Below, piece after piece: positions 15,671 through 24,609 of a stretch of 64,000 nt of DNA (position 1 is the first letter of the stretch; each line of letters opens with the position of its first letter). Position numbers and translations under genes: made by a program. This DNA comes from Curtobacterium sp. PhB115 (GTDB lineage: Bacteria > Actinomycetota > Actinomycetes > Actinomycetales > Microbacteriaceae), in assembly GCF_003752025.1 (NCBI RefSeq), contig NZ_RJKR01000012.1, forward strand, positions 62,001 to 126,000. The letters are read 5' to 3'. Under the pieces are notes generated by a model that was given only the letters and a program-made list of their open reading frames with translations, ran no database searches and was not told the DNA's origin.

Positions 15671-17113
15671 GTGTCGAACACAGCCACCGGGCACGGCGAG
15701 GACCGTGCGTTCAAGGGGAAGGTCACCGCGTTCGCCATCGCCGCAGCGGTGGGCGGGTTCCTCTTCGGATTCGACTCGTCGGTCATCAACGGCGCGGTCG
15801 AGGCCATCAAGGGCGAGTTCGGCCTGTCCGAGGCCGCGAGCGGCTTCGCCGTGGCCTCCGCCCTCATCGGCTGTGCGTTCGGCGCCTACTTCGCCGGTCG
15901 ACTCGCTGACCGCTGGGGTCGCACCCGGGTGATGTTCTGGGCCGCCGTCCTGTTCCTGGTGAGCTCGATCGGCTCCGGCTTCGCGTTCGCCACGTGGGAC
16001 TTCGTCCTGTGGCGTCTCGTCGGTGGTCTCGGCATCGGTACCGCCTCGGTGATCGCGCCGGCGTACATCTCCGAGGTCTCGCCCAAGGCGATCCGTGGGC
16101 GGCTGGCCTCGTTCCAGCAGCTCGCCATCACGCTCGGTATCTTCGCCGCGCTGCTGTCCGACCAGTTCTTCGCCGTGACCGCCGGTGGCGCCTCGGAGGT
16201 CGTCCTCGGCCTGCCGGCGTGGCGCTGGATGTTCCTGGTCGGCGTGATCCCGTCGGTGGTCTACGGCATCCTGGCGATCACGCTGCCGGAGTCGCCGCGG
16301 TACCTGCTCGCCAAGGGGCGGACGGAGGACGCCCGCGCGGTCATGACGAAGATCGTCCCGCGCGACACGGTGAACACGAGCCTGGAGGAAATCCAGGACG
16401 GCATCAAGAAGGAAGCCAACGAGAAGAAGGGCTCGATCCGGGGCAACCGCTTCGGCCTGCAGCCCATCGTCTGGGTCGGCATCATCCTGGCCGTGCTGCA
16501 GCAGTTCGTCGGCATCAACGTGATCTTCTACTACTCGACGACGCTGTGGCAGGCCGTCGGGTTCAAGGAGAGCGACTCGTTCCTCATCTCCACCATCACC
16601 TCGGTGGTCAACGTCGCGGTCACGTTCATCGCGATCTTCCTGGTCGACAAGGTCGGTCGGAAGCCGCTGCTCGTCACCGGTTCGGCCGGCATGTTCGTGT
16701 CGCTGGCGATGGTCGCGATCGCGTTCTCGCAGTCGACGATCGTGGACGGCAACCCGAGCCTGCCCGGCGCGTGGGGCGTCATCGCCCTCATCTTCGCGAA
16801 CCTGTTCGTCGTGTCGTTCGGTGCGACGTGGGGTCCGCTCATGTGGGTGCTGCTCGGTGAGATGTTCCCGAACCGCATCCGTGCCACGGCGCTCGGCATC
16901 GGCTCGGCTGCCAACTGGGTCGCGAACTTCATCGTCACCATCACGTTCCCGGTGCTGTCCGGGTTCAACCTGACGGTGACCTACGGCATCTACGCGCTGT
17001 TCGCGCTGATCTCGTTCTTCTTCGTCATCGCGAAGATCCCCGAGACCAAGGGCCGTTCGCTCGAGGAGATGGGCATCTCCGCCGAGGGCGACACGGTGAA
17101 CGCCAAGGCCTGA
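15671..17113 (+). CDS. MFS sugar porter (sugar:H+ symporter)
   Basis: A 480-aa, 12-helix transporter of the sugar porter subfamily. Signature motifs are GFLFGFDSSVINGA in helix 1, DRWGRTR in loop 2-3, PESPRYLLAKGR in loop 6-7, QQFVGINVIFYYS in helix 7, DKVGRKPLL in loop 8-9 and PETKGRSLEEM near the C-terminus. These match XylE/GalP/GLUT-type uptake systems. The substrate is not determinable. GTG 15671 is used because AGGAG lies just upstream. The gene stands alone, with a promoter-like box upstream and a strong terminator downstream. Confidence 0.93.
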   Translation: MSNTATGHGEDRAFKGKVTAFAIAAAVGGFLFGFDSSVINGAVEAIKGEFGLSEAASGFAVASALIGCAFGAYFAGRLADRWGRTRVMFWAAVLFLVSSIGSGFAFATWDFVLWRLVGGLGIGTASVIAPAYISEVSPKAIRGRLASFQQLAITLGIFAALLSDQFFAVTAGGASEVVLGLPAWRWMFLVGVIPSVVYGILAITLPESPRYLLAKGRTEDARAVMTKIVPRDTVNTSLEEIQDGIKKEANEKKGSIRGNRFGLQPIVWVGIILAVLQQFVGINVIFYYSTTLWQAVGFKESDSFLISTITSVVNVAVTFIAIFLVDKVGRKPLLVTGSAGMFVSLAMVAIAFSQSTIVDGNPSLPGAWGVIALIFANLFVVSFGATWGPLMWVLLGEMFPNRIRATALGIGSAANWVANFIVTITFPVLSGFNLTVTYGIYALFALISFFFVIAKIPETKGRSLEEMGISAEGDTVNAKA

Positions 17114-17133
17114 TCCTCCGGATCACCAGGCCG

Positions 17134-17186
17134 GGAGGCCCGGATCACGTCAGCCGGTCGGCGAACGTGATCCGGGCCTCCTTTCT
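17134..17186 (+). terminator. Rho-independent terminator after the sugar porter
   Basis: GGAGGCCCGGATCACGT pairs with ACGTGATCCGGGCCTCC across a 14-nt loop and is followed by TTTCT. It is the member of the GGAGGC family with the clearest T-tract. Confidence 0.85.
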
Positions 17187-17188
17187 GC

Positions 17189-17194
17189 TAGCAT
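17189..17194 (+). promoter_or_regulatory. Candidate -10 box of rpsB
   Basis: TAGCAT directly follows the preceding terminator. If it is used, the rpsB transcript has a leader of about 210 nt (to 17411), long enough to hold a ribosomal-protein autoregulatory structure. Confidence 0.5.
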
Positions 17195-17411
17195 TTCCCC
17201 AGCAGTGCGCTGATGCGCGCTGACTTCGCGTGTCCACAGGGCCGTCAGCGGTTCGCCGCCGTCGACTCGGCACCCGACCACCGGTCCCCCTCTCACGAGT
17301 GGGCGGTCGCGTGCCAGGACACCAGGGACCACGACCTCCGGTCGTGTTCGACACAACCGCAACAGGGGCACAGCGCAGCTGTGCGCCGAGAACACAGAAG
17401 GAGGACGGCAC

Positions 17412-18341
17412 ATGGCCGTCGTCACCATCCGCCAGCTGCTCGACAGCGGCGTCCACTTCGGACACCAGACCCGTCGGTGGAACCCGAAGGTGAAGCGCTT
17501 CATCCTCGCCGAGCGCTCGGGCATCCACATCATCGACCTGCAGCAGTCGCTGGCCTTCATCGACCGCGCATACGACTTCGTCAAGGAGACGGTCGCGCAC
17601 GGTGGCACGATCCTCTTCGTGGGCACCAAGAAGCAGGCGCAGGGCTCCATCGCCGAGCAGGCGACCCGCGTCGGCCAGCCGTACGTCAACCAGCGTTGGC
17701 TCGGCGGTCTGCTCACGAACTTCCAGACGGTCTCCAAGCGCCTCGCGCGCATGAAGGAGCTCGAGGAGATCGACTTCGACGACACGACGAAGGGCTTCAC
17801 CAAGAAGGAGCTCCTCATCAAGAAGCGCGAGCTGGACAAGCTCCACAAGACCCTCGGTGGTATCCGCAACCTCACGCGCACCCCGAGCGCGCTCTGGATC
17901 GTCGACACCAAGAAGGAGCACCTCGCCGTCGACGAGGCGCAGAAGCTCGGGATCCCGATCATCGGCATCCTCGACACGAACTGCGACCCCGACGAGATCA
18001 CGTACCCGATCCCGGGCAACGACGACGCGATCCGCTCCGTCGGTCTCCTCACCCGCATCGTCGCCGACGCCGCGGCCGAGGGCCTGAAGACCCGCCACAA
18101 CGGTGGCGACGACGACGAGGCCACCGAGCCCCTCGCCGAGTGGGAGCAGGAGCTCCTCGGTGGCGACGCCGCAGCCACGCCGTCCGCTGACGCCGCCCCC
18201 GAGGGGTCGACCGTCGAGGAGAACGACGCTGACGCGCAGGTCGCCGCGAAGGAGATCGGCGAGCCGATCGCCGACGACGCGAAGAACGCGGAGCCGACGG
18301 CCGAGGCCGAGGCAGCCGCGGAGACCACCCCCGCCGAGTGA
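17412..18341 (+). CDS. rpsB: 30S ribosomal protein S2
   Basis: A 309-aa S2. Conserved stretches are [56 protein letters not shown] and [19 protein letters not shown]. The last 60-70 residues are an acidic, Ala-rich extension absent from E. coli S2 (241 aa) but usual in actinobacteria. S2 joins the 30S subunit late and is needed for S1 binding where S1 is present. The GAAGGAG ribosome binding site precedes ATG 17412. tsf follows after a hairpin. Confidence 0.97.
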   Translation: MAVVTIRQLLDSGVHFGHQTRRWNPKVKRFILAERSGIHIIDLQQSLAFIDRAYDFVKETVAHGGTILFVGTKKQAQGSIAEQATRVGQPYVNQRWLGGLLTNFQTVSKRLARMKELEEIDFDDTTKGFTKKELLIKKRELDKLHKTLGGIRNLTRTPSALWIVDTKKEHLAVDEAQKLGIPIIGILDTNCDPDEITYPIPGNDDAIRSVGLLTRIVADAAAEGLKTRHNGGDDDEATEPLAEWEQELLGGDAAATPSADAAPEGSTVEENDADAQVAAKEIGEPIADDAKNAEPTAEAEAAAETTPAE

Positions 18342-18347
18342 GCCATC

Positions 18348-18381
18348 GCAGGCGCCGGATCCGATCGGGTCCGGCGCCTGC
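18348..18381 (+). terminator. Hairpin between rpsB and tsf (partial terminator or processing site)
   Basis: GCAGGCGCCGGA pairs with TCCGGCGCCTGC around a 10-nt loop, 7 nt after the rpsB stop. With no U-tract it more likely adjusts tsf read-through or RNA stability. Confidence 0.65.
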
Positions 18382-18424
18382 GACCTCCACTCTCCACACA
18401 CGTACAGTCCAGAAAGGACAGTCA

Positions 18425-19252
18425 ATGGCAAACTTCACCGCTGCTGACGTGAAGAAGCTCCGCGAGGACCTCGGCGCCGGCATGATGGACGCGAAGAACG
18501 CGCTCGTCGAGGCCGACGGCGACTACGACAAGGCCGTCGAGCTGCTCCGCATCAAGGGTGCGAAGGCCGTCGCCAAGCGCGATGACCGCGCCACCTCCGA
18601 GGGTGTCGTCGTCGCGAGCTCCGAGAACGGCGCCGCCACGGTCGTCGAGCTCGCGAGCGAGACCGACTTCGTCGCGAAGAACGAGAAGTTCACGACCCTC
18701 GCCGACAAGGTGCTCGGGGCCGTCGCGGCCGCCGGTGCTGCCGACGTCGCCGCCGCGAACGCCGCCCCGCTGGACAGCAAGACCGTCCTCGAGGTCGTCA
18801 ACGAGGCCGCTGCTGCGCTGGGCGAGAAGCTCGAGGTCCGCACGGTCCGCCGTGTCGAGGGCTCGGCCTTCGAGATCTACCTGCACAAGACCAGCCAGGA
18901 CCTGCCGCCGCAGATCGCCGTCGTCATCGCGTACGAGGGTGACAACGCTGCGGAAGCCCGTTCGATCGCTCAGCACGTCGCGTTCGCGAACCCGACGTAC
19001 CTGACCCGCGACGAGGTCCCGGCCGACGAGATCGCCAAGGAGCGTGCGACCGTCGAGGCGATCACGCGTGAAGAGGGCAAGCCCGAGGCTGCCCTCCCGA
19101 AGATCGTCGAGGGTCGGGTGAACGCCTACATCAAGCAGGTGTCGCTCCTCGACCAGGACTACGCGAAGGACAACAAGATCTCCGTCGCGAAGGCCGCCGA
19201 GAACGCCGGCATCACGATCCAGGGCTTCGCCCGCGTCAAGGTCGGCGCGTAA
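18425..19252 (+). CDS. tsf: Elongation factor Ts
   Basis: A 275-aa EF-Ts that recycles EF-Tu by nucleotide exchange. The N-terminal UBA-like domain has ADVKKLREDLGAGMMDAKNAL, followed by the core with ETDFVAKNEKF and HVAFANPTYL, where VASNP-type signatures normally occur. ATG 18425 follows AAAGGACAG. It forms the classical rpsB-tsf pair and is closed by a strong terminator. Confidence 0.97.
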   Translation: MANFTAADVKKLREDLGAGMMDAKNALVEADGDYDKAVELLRIKGAKAVAKRDDRATSEGVVVASSENGAATVVELASETDFVAKNEKFTTLADKVLGAVAAAGAADVAAANAAPLDSKTVLEVVNEAAAALGEKLEVRTVRRVEGSAFEIYLHKTSQDLPPQIAVVIAYEGDNAAEARSIAQHVAFANPTYLTRDEVPADEIAKERATVEAITREEGKPEAALPKIVEGRVNAYIKQVSLLDQDYAKDNKISVAKAAENAGITIQGFARVKVGA

Positions 19253-19263
19253 CGAACCCGTGA

Positions 19264-19300
19264 CGGGGCCAGGAACCAACGAGGTTCCTGGCCCCGTTTT
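19264..19300 (+). terminator. Rho-independent terminator after tsf
   Basis: CGGGGCCAGGAACC and GGTTCCTGGCCCCG form a 14-bp stem with a 5-nt loop, followed by TTTT. The strongest classical terminator in the window. Confidence 0.92.
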
Positions 19301-19338
19301 CGCGCGCACGAGCGCGCACGAGCGCGCACGAGCGCGAC
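19301..19338. repeat. 10-nt tandem repeat upstream of pyrH
   Basis: CGCGCACGAG is repeated nearly four times directly after the tsf terminator and about 12 nt before the candidate pyrH -10 box. Alternating purine-pyrimidine sequence; possibly slippage-derived. Confidence 0.7.
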
Positions 19339-19349
19339 ACATCCGCGAG

Positions 19350-19355
19350 TACATT
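19350..19355 (+). promoter_or_regulatory. Candidate -10 box of pyrH
   Basis: TACATT lies 31 nt before ATG 19387, leaving a short leader with an AAGGG ribosome binding site. Confidence 0.5.
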
Positions 19356-19386
19356 TCCACGAGACCACGACGAAGGGTGCGATCAG

Positions 19387-20106
19387 ATGACCGACGAGAA
19401 GACCGGACGACGCCGCGTACTGCTGAAGCTGTCGGGAGAGGCCTTCGGCGCCGGGTCCCTCGGGGTGAACCCCGACGTGATCGGCTCCATCGCCAGGGAG
19501 ATCGCCGTGGCCGCCCGTGAGGTCGAGATCGCGATCGTCGTCGGCGGTGGCAACTTCTTCCGCGGCGCCGAGCTCTCGCAGCGCGGCATGGACCGTGGCC
19601 GCGCCGACTACATGGGCATGCTCGGCACCGTCATGAACGCACTCGCGCTGCAGGACTTCCTCGAGCAGGCCGGAGCCGCCACCCGCGTGCAGTCGGCCAT
19701 CGCGATGACCCAGGTCGCCGAGCCGTACATCCCGCGCCGCGCCGAGCGGCACCTCGAGAAGGGCCGCGTCGTGATCTTCGGCGCCGGTGCCGGACTGCCG
19801 TACTTCTCGACGGACACCGTGGCGGCGCAGCGGGCGCTCGAGATCAAGGCCGACGAGGTCCTGGTCGCCAAGAACGGCGTCGACGGCGTGTACACCGCGG
19901 ACCCGAAGAAGGACGCCACCGCCGAGAAGCTGCACCACGTGACCTACCAGGACGCGCTGCTCAAGGGCCTCAAGGTCGTCGACGCCACGGCGTTCTCCCT
20001 CTGCATGGACAACGGCATGCCGATGCACGTCTTCGGCATGGAGGGCGACGGCAACGTCCAGGCCGCCATCCGGGGCGAGCGCATCGGCACCGTGGTCAGC
20101 AACTGA
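19387..20106 (+). CDS. pyrH: UMP kinase
   Basis: A 239-aa bacterial UMP kinase (amino-acid-kinase fold) that makes UDP from UMP and ATP. Conserved motifs are [21 protein letters not shown] (ATP/UMP loop), [32 protein letters not shown] and [15 protein letters not shown]. It is the essential hexameric enzyme, allosterically set by GTP and UTP in relatives. The usual order rpsB-tsf-pyrH-frr-cdsA is preserved, with its own promoter-like box after the tsf terminator. Confidence 0.97.
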   Translation: MTDEKTGRRRVLLKLSGEAFGAGSLGVNPDVIGSIAREIAVAAREVEIAIVVGGGNFFRGAELSQRGMDRGRADYMGMLGTVMNALALQDFLEQAGAATRVQSAIAMTQVAEPYIPRRAERHLEKGRVVIFGAGAGLPYFSTDTVAAQRALEIKADEVLVAKNGVDGVYTADPKKDATAEKLHHVTYQDALLKGLKVVDATAFSLCMDNGMPMHVFGMEGDGNVQAAIRGERIGTVVSN

Positions 20107-20120
20107 CCCGCCGCGCTGAC

Positions 20121-20126
20121 TAGACT
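20121..20126 (+). promoter_or_regulatory. Candidate -10 box of frr
   Basis: TAGACT lies 27 nt before GTG 20154, with the ribosome binding site AAGGAGA at 20141-20147 between them. Confidence 0.5.
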
Positions 20127-20153
20127 CGACGCCAGTACCGAAGGAGAAACACC

Positions 20154-20708
20154 GTGATCAGTGATGTCCTGACCGAAGCCACCGAGAAGATGGCGAAGGC
20201 GGTCGAGGTCGCCAAGGACGACTTCTCCACCGTCCGCACCGGCCGCATCAACGCCGCGCTCTTCCAGAAGATCCCGGTCGAGTACTACGGCACCCCGACG
20301 CCGCTCGCCCAGCTCGCCTCGCTGCAGACGCCCGAGGCCCGCACGCTCATCGTGACGCCGTACGACAAGACGGCCCTCAAGGAGATCGAGCGCGCCATCG
20401 CGACGTTCCCGAACCTCGGTGCCAGCCCGACGAACGACGGTGACATCGTCCGCGTGACGATCCCCGAGCTCACCAAGGACCGCCGCAAGGAGTTCGTCAA
20501 GCTCGTGCGGACGAAGGGCGAGGACCACAAGGTCGTCATCCGCAACATCCGCCGCAAGGCGAAGGACGACCTCGACGCCCTCAAGGGTGAGATCTCGGAC
20601 GACGAGATCGCTCGCGGCGACAAGGACCTCGAGGCCCTGACGAAGAAGCACGTCGACCAGATCGACGACTCGCTGAAGAAGAAGGAAGCGGAACTCCTCG
20701 AGGTCTGA
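20154..20708 (+). CDS. frr: Ribosome recycling factor
   Basis: A 184-aa RRF, the normal length. With EF-G it splits post-termination ribosomes. Family landmarks are the N-terminal [47 protein letters not shown] and VRNIRRKA-type sequence ([11 protein letters not shown]). Starts at GTG 20154 behind a strong AAGGAGA. Its TGA overlaps the cdsA ATG (TGATG), so translation is coupled. Confidence 0.97.
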   Translation: MISDVLTEATEKMAKAVEVAKDDFSTVRTGRINAALFQKIPVEYYGTPTPLAQLASLQTPEARTLIVTPYDKTALKEIERAIATFPNLGASPTNDGDIVRVTIPELTKDRRKEFVKLVRTKGEDHKVVIRNIRRKAKDDLDALKGEISDDEIARGDKDLEALTKKHVDQIDDSLKKKEAELLEV

Positions 20709-21718
20709 TGCGTCGTCCAGACCAGGGCGGTGAGCGCCCCACAGCAGAGAACGGGCCCGGGCAGACCGGGCCCGTGAAGAAGGGGCTGCGCCAGGACTTC
20801 GATGCGCGGGCCCGTGCCGCACGCAACGACTTCGAGGCGCAGCTCCGGCAGCGGAAGGCCGACTTCGGCGCGCGCAACGAAGCCCTGACCGCCCGGACCG
20901 GACGGAACCTGCCGGCCGCGATCGGCATCGCCCTCGCGTTCGCCGTGGTGATGCTCGGCACGCTCCTCATCTGGACGCCGTCGTTCATGGTAGTGGCGGC
21001 GTTCCTGCTCGGCGTGGGCGTCTACGAGCTCACGAGCGCCATGCGCTTCGCCGGCCGGGACGTCCCACGGATCCCGAGCGTCGCCGTCGCGATCGCGATC
21101 GTGCCGGCGGCGTTCCTGTACGGGCAGATCGCGGCGCTGTTCACGCTGCTCGGCGGCATCGTGCTGATCATTCTGTGGCGACTGGTCGAGGTGGCGGTGA
21201 CCCGTCCGAAGCCACCCGCGGGCAACGTCGCCCGTGACCTGACGAACGGCTTGTTCGTGCAGGCCTACATCTCCCTGCTCGGTGCCTGTGTCGTGCTGCT
21301 GTCCGCGCAGCCGCAGGGCAACCTCTGGGTGATCGCGTTCATCCTGGTCGTCGTCGCGGTGGACACCGGTGCGTACGCGACCGGTCTCAACCTCGGCAAG
21401 CACCCCATGGCACCGCGGATCAGTCCGAAGAAGACCTGGGAGGGCTTCGCGGGCTCGGTGGCGGCGAGCATCGTCGTCGGCATCCTCGTCACCTGGCTCA
21501 TGCTCGGGCTGCCCTGGTGGACCGGCGTGGTGCTGGGAGTGCTCATCTCCGGCTCGGCGACGCTCGGCGACCTGACCGAGTCGATGATCAAGCGCGACCT
21601 CGGCATCAAGGACATCTCGTCCTTCCTGCCCGGGCACGGTGGGCTCCTCGACCGGATCGACAGCATCCTGCCGTCGGCCGCGGTCGCCTACGTGTTGTAC
21701 CTGATCGTCAACCACTGA
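20708..21718 (+). CDS. cdsA: Phosphatidate cytidylyltransferase
   Basis: A 336-aa membrane enzyme making CDP-diacylglycerol, the precursor of phosphatidylglycerol and cardiolipin. A charged cytoplasmic region of about 70 residues is followed by roughly eight membrane helices. The full CDP-DAG synthase signature is present near the C-terminus: SMIKRDLGIKD followed by LPGHGGLLDRID (about residues 292-317), preceded by SPKKTWEGFAGS. The long hydrophilic N-terminus is typical of actinobacterial CdsA. Confidence 0.95.
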   Translation: MRRPDQGGERPTAENGPGQTGPVKKGLRQDFDARARAARNDFEAQLRQRKADFGARNEALTARTGRNLPAAIGIALAFAVVMLGTLLIWTPSFMVVAAFLLGVGVYELTSAMRFAGRDVPRIPSVAVAIAIVPAAFLYGQIAALFTLLGGIVLIILWRLVEVAVTRPKPPAGNVARDLTNGLFVQAYISLLGACVVLLSAQPQGNLWVIAFILVVVAVDTGAYATGLNLGKHPMAPRISPKKTWEGFAGSVAASIVVGILVTWLMLGLPWWTGVVLGVLISGSATLGDLTESMIKRDLGIKDISSFLPGHGGLLDRIDSILPSAAVAYVLYLIVNH

Positions 21719-21798
21719 CCGGATCCGTCCGGGCTCCCTGAACGGCGCGCCCAGCGCGTCCAGGTTGTGCCACGGGTCGGGACTGGCAGAATGACGCC

Positions 21799-22347
21799 GT
21801 GGCCACCACCTTCCCGACCGCAGCCCGTTCCGCCCTCGGTTACGACGTCGACGAGGTCGAGCGTTTCCTCGAGGACGCCCGGCGTGCGTACTCAGCCGAC
21901 GACAGCGCCCCCGGCATCGAAGCCGCGAAGATCCGCGCCACCGCCTTCTCGATGCGGAAGGGCGGGTACTCGACCGCCCACGTCGACGCCGCGCTCGAAC
22001 GCCTCGAGGACGCCTTCGCGGCCCGCGAGCGCGAGCGCGAGATCGGTGAGGTCGGCCAGAAGGCCTGGTACTCCGACGCGCGCACGAAGGCCTCCGACGT
22101 CGTCGCACGGCTCGAGCGTCCGGACGGTCAGCGGTTCAGCCGTGTCAGCGTGCTCGGCACCGGCTACCACCCGAAGGACGTCGACGCGTTCGCGGCGCGT
22201 CTCGGTGGCTACTTCCGCGAGGGCAAGCCGCTCAGCCTGACCGAGGTGCGGTCGATCGTGTTCCGGCCGAAGCACGGCGGGTACCGCGAGGGCCAGGTTG
22301 ACGCGCTGCTCGACGCCGTCGTCGAGGTCATGCTCGCTGTCCGGTGA
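21799..22347 (+). CDS. DivIVA-domain protein
   Basis: A 182-aa cytoplasmic protein with two DivIVA-type N-terminal motifs. The first is FPTAARSALGYDVDEVERFLE (written here as a segment of about residues 4-24), and a second similar block is GTGYHPKDVDAFAARL near residue 120. The repeated G-Y-(D/H)-x-x-(D)-V-D-x-F pattern is the membrane-curvature-sensing fold of DivIVA/Wag31, but the long coiled coil is missing, so this is not Wag31 itself. A polar or septal adaptor role is inferred. The GTG start is 6 nt after a CAGAAT -10-like box, with no ribosome binding site. Confidence 0.8.
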   Translation: MATTFPTAARSALGYDVDEVERFLEDARRAYSADDSAPGIEAAKIRATAFSMRKGGYSTAHVDAALERLEDAFAAREREREIGEVGQKAWYSDARTKASDVVARLERPDGQRFSRVSVLGTGYHPKDVDAFAARLGGYFREGKPLSLTEVRSIVFRPKHGGYREGQVDALLDAVVEVMLAVR

Positions 22348-22391
22348 CGACGCGCTGGGCCCAGGTGCTTCGCTTTCCGTGATCGTTCCGT

Positions 22392-22397
22392 TACCCT
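22392..22397 (+). promoter_or_regulatory. Leaderless-type -10 box before the wall lytic protein
   Basis: TACCCT ends 10 nt before ATG 22408; no Shine-Dalgarno sequence is visible. Confidence 0.5.
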
Positions 22398-22407
22398 GGT
22401 CCTACTC

Positions 22408-23433
22408 ATGGGCAGGCACACGGCAGACAACAGCTCCGACCGCGATACCCGCGAGCACCTGAGCCAGCTGGCTCCCGGTGAGCGCCGCGCGGCAATGAAC
22501 CGAACCCGCTCGACGGACACCTCGGTGCTCCAGGCGAACCCGCAGGTGCTCCCCGCGGTGACCGAGCCGATCGCGACGCCGAAGTCGGTGGCAGCGAACC
22601 GCGTCTCCGACGAAGCCGTCGCCGCGTTCGCACACGCCGTGCCGAGCACCCCGGCGGACCCGCGCATCGTGAAGCAGCGTCGCGCCCGCACGACGGCAGC
22701 CCGCACGACGGCAGCCCGCACGACGGCAGCCGTCGCGACGCGCCCGAGCGGTGGCATGTCCGGTGTGAACTCCTTCGCCCGGAAGCGTTCGTCGATCCCG
22801 GCGTTCTCGTTCTTCGGCGTCTTCCTCTTCGTCGGCGCCTCGCTGTTCAACCCGCTGCAGGCCGACGTCGCACAGGCCGCGGTCGACACCCCCGTGCTCG
22901 TCAAGGCCCCGGCGCCGCAGCAGTACACGGCGCACGGCACCTACGGCGACGCCGCTGCCGGTCGCGACGACTACGGCGTCACCGTGCCGGCTCCGAAGGT
23001 CGTCAAGAAGGCCGAGACCGAGACCGCCACGACGGACGACGCGACGGCGACGACGGACGACACGACCGCCGCAGCGTCGACCGAGTCCGTCTCCGCGGCG
23101 AACACCCTAGCAGCGACGGCCGCGGTGCCCGACGCCGGCAGCGCCCAGGCGATCGCGCTCCAGCAGGTCACCGCCCGTGGCTGGGGGACCGACCAGTACA
23201 ACTGCCTCGTCTCCCTCTGGAACAAGGAGTCGGGATGGCGCGTCAACGCGTACAACCCGAGCGGTGCCTACGGCATCCCGCAGGCGCTCCCGGGCAGCAA
23301 GATGGCTTCGGCCGGTGCCGACTGGCAGACGAACCCCGCGACGCAGATCACGTGGGGCCTCAACTACATCGCGGGTGTCTACGGCACCCCGTGCGGCGCG
23401 TGGGGTCACAGCCAGGCCAACAACTGGTACTGA
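22408..23433 (+). CDS. Membrane-anchored lytic-transglycosylase-like wall protein
   Basis: A 341-aa protein. Residues 1-125 are a basic, Thr/Ala-rich cytoplasmic region containing three RTTAA repeats (DNA repeat near 22685-22735). One membrane segment or uncleaved signal is at about 130-157 (IPAFSFFGVFLFVGASLFNP). A low-complexity linker follows, and the C-terminal 90 residues form a small SLT/Rpf-like domain: LVSLWNKESGWRVNAYNPSG (Glu as probable catalytic acid), YGIPQALPGSKMA, and ITWGLNYIAGVYGTPCGAW. Such domains cut peptidoglycan glycan strands. It is followed 12 nt later by a small zinc-motif gene. Confidence 0.82.
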   Translation: MGRHTADNSSDRDTREHLSQLAPGERRAAMNRTRSTDTSVLQANPQVLPAVTEPIATPKSVAANRVSDEAVAAFAHAVPSTPADPRIVKQRRARTTAARTTAARTTAAVATRPSGGMSGVNSFARKRSSIPAFSFFGVFLFVGASLFNPLQADVAQAAVDTPVLVKAPAPQQYTAHGTYGDAAAGRDDYGVTVPAPKVVKKAETETATTDDATATTDDTTAAASTESVSAANTLAATAAVPDAGSAQAIALQQVTARGWGTDQYNCLVSLWNKESGWRVNAYNPSGAYGIPQALPGSKMASAGADWQTNPATQITWGLNYIAGVYGTPCGAWGHSQANNWY

Positions 23434-23445
23434 TCGGCAGAACGG

Positions 23446-23748
23446 GTGCCGCGCAGCAACCGACCGCGGCGGCCCCGTGGTCGCGACGTCGAGCCTGACG
23501 AGGACACCGGCCTCGATCGGCTGATGAGCTCGTGGAAGCGCACCGAGGTGCGTCGTGGCCGCGAGTTCCTCGTGCAGCCCGTGTCCGCCGCCTCGGCGCA
23601 GAAGGAGTACGTCTGCCCGGGCTGCGGTGGCACCGTCCTGCCCGGCACCGCGCACGTGGTGGTCTGGCGATCCGACGGGGTGCTCGGCGACGCCGCCGAC
23701 CTCGCGTCCCGCCGACACTGGCACAACCACTGCTGGAGCATCGCATGA
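23446..23748 (+). CDS. Small putative zinc-binding protein
   Basis: A 100-aa protein starting at GTG 23446. The N-terminus is Arg-rich (RPRRPRGRD); the C-terminal half has CPGCGGT and, 30 residues later, HWHNHCW, together a plausible C-x2-C...H-x2-C or HxHxxC zinc site. Related actinobacterial proteins are often labelled ATP/GTP-binding without evidence; no P-loop is visible here. Function unknown. It lies between a wall lytic protein and an alpha/beta hydrolase, and overlaps the latter by ATGA. Confidence 0.75.
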   Translation: MPRSNRPRRPRGRDVEPDEDTGLDRLMSSWKRTEVRRGREFLVQPVSAASAQKEYVCPGCGGTVLPGTAHVVVWRSDGVLGDAADLASRRHWHNHCWSIA

Positions 23749-24521
23749 CCACCGACCGGACCAGCACCGACGAGACCAGCACCGACGAGACCAGCACCGA
23801 CGAGATCCGCTCCGGCACCGAACTGCCCGCCCGGCGCACCGACGTCGAACTCGTCACCGACGACCACCTGACACTCGTCGGCGAGCTCGCGGAACCGCTG
23901 GAGCACCCGGCCCGCGGAACCATCGTCACGCTGCACCCGCTCCCCACCGCGCACGGCTTCATGGACTCGCACGTCCTGAAGAAGGCCGCCGCTCGCCTGC
24001 CGGCGCTGGCGGACATCGCCGTGCTGCGCTTCAACTTCCGGTCGGTGTCGTCGCCCCGGGGGACCTCCGAGGGCACCTTCGGCGAGGGCGTCTCCGAGGG
24101 CTTCGACCTGCGCGCCGCGGTCGCCGAGGTCACGGACCGAGGACTCCCGACGCCGTGGCTGGTCGGCTGGTCGTTCGGCACCGAGGTGATCCTCAAGCAC
24201 GCGCTCGAGCACGTCGAGGCCGGCACTGTGGCAGGTGTCGTCCTGCTCTCGCCGCCACTGCACCGCACCACCGACGAGGAGCTCGCGCGCTGGGCCGGCG
24301 CCGCCGTCCCCGTGGTCGCCCTGGTGCCGGAGCACGACGACTTCCTGCAGCCCGACCAGGCGGCTGAGCGGTTCGCCCTCGCCCCGAACGTCCGGGTCGT
24401 CCCGGTGGCGGGTGCGAAGCACCTCTGGGTGGGGGAGCGGTACGTCCGCATCGTGCTCGATGCGATCGCGGACCTCGTGGTGCCCGGAAGCGCCCCGCTG
24501 CCGACGCACTGGCCGGTCTGA
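23745..24521 (+). CDS. Alpha/beta-hydrolase
   Basis: A 258-aa hydrolase. The nucleophile elbow GWSFG (Ser about residue 145) has the G-x-S-x-G form. An oxyanion-type strand TLHPLPTAHG and the late LVPEHDDFLQP and GAKHLWVGE supply the probable acid and His of the triad. No lid domain and no signal peptide. The family resembles small cytoplasmic esterases and dienelactone hydrolase-like proteins; substrate unknown. The N-terminus contains three TSTDE repeats from a 15-nt tandem DNA repeat (about 23758-23805). Its start overlaps the upstream gene. Confidence 0.85.
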   Translation: MTTDRTSTDETSTDETSTDEIRSGTELPARRTDVELVTDDHLTLVGELAEPLEHPARGTIVTLHPLPTAHGFMDSHVLKKAAARLPALADIAVLRFNFRSVSSPRGTSEGTFGEGVSEGFDLRAAVAEVTDRGLPTPWLVGWSFGTEVILKHALEHVEAGTVAGVVLLSPPLHRTTDEELARWAGAAVPVVALVPEHDDFLQPDQAAERFALAPNVRVVPVAGAKHLWVGERYVRIVLDAIADLVVPGSAPLPTHWPV

Positions 24522-24571
24522 CGGACGCGGGCCGGGTGCCCGAGGCCGGGTCACGTCGGTGACGTGAGTCA

Positions 24572-24600
24572 GCCTGGAGGCGCGACTCGCGCCTCCAGGC
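24572..24600. terminator. GGAGGC-type bidirectional hairpin
   Basis: GCCTGGAGGCGCG and CGCGCCTCCAGGC form a 13-bp perfect stem with a 3-nt loop, between the convergent hydrolase and coiled-coil genes. Confidence 0.75.
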
Positions 24601-24609
24601 CGGGTCGCG

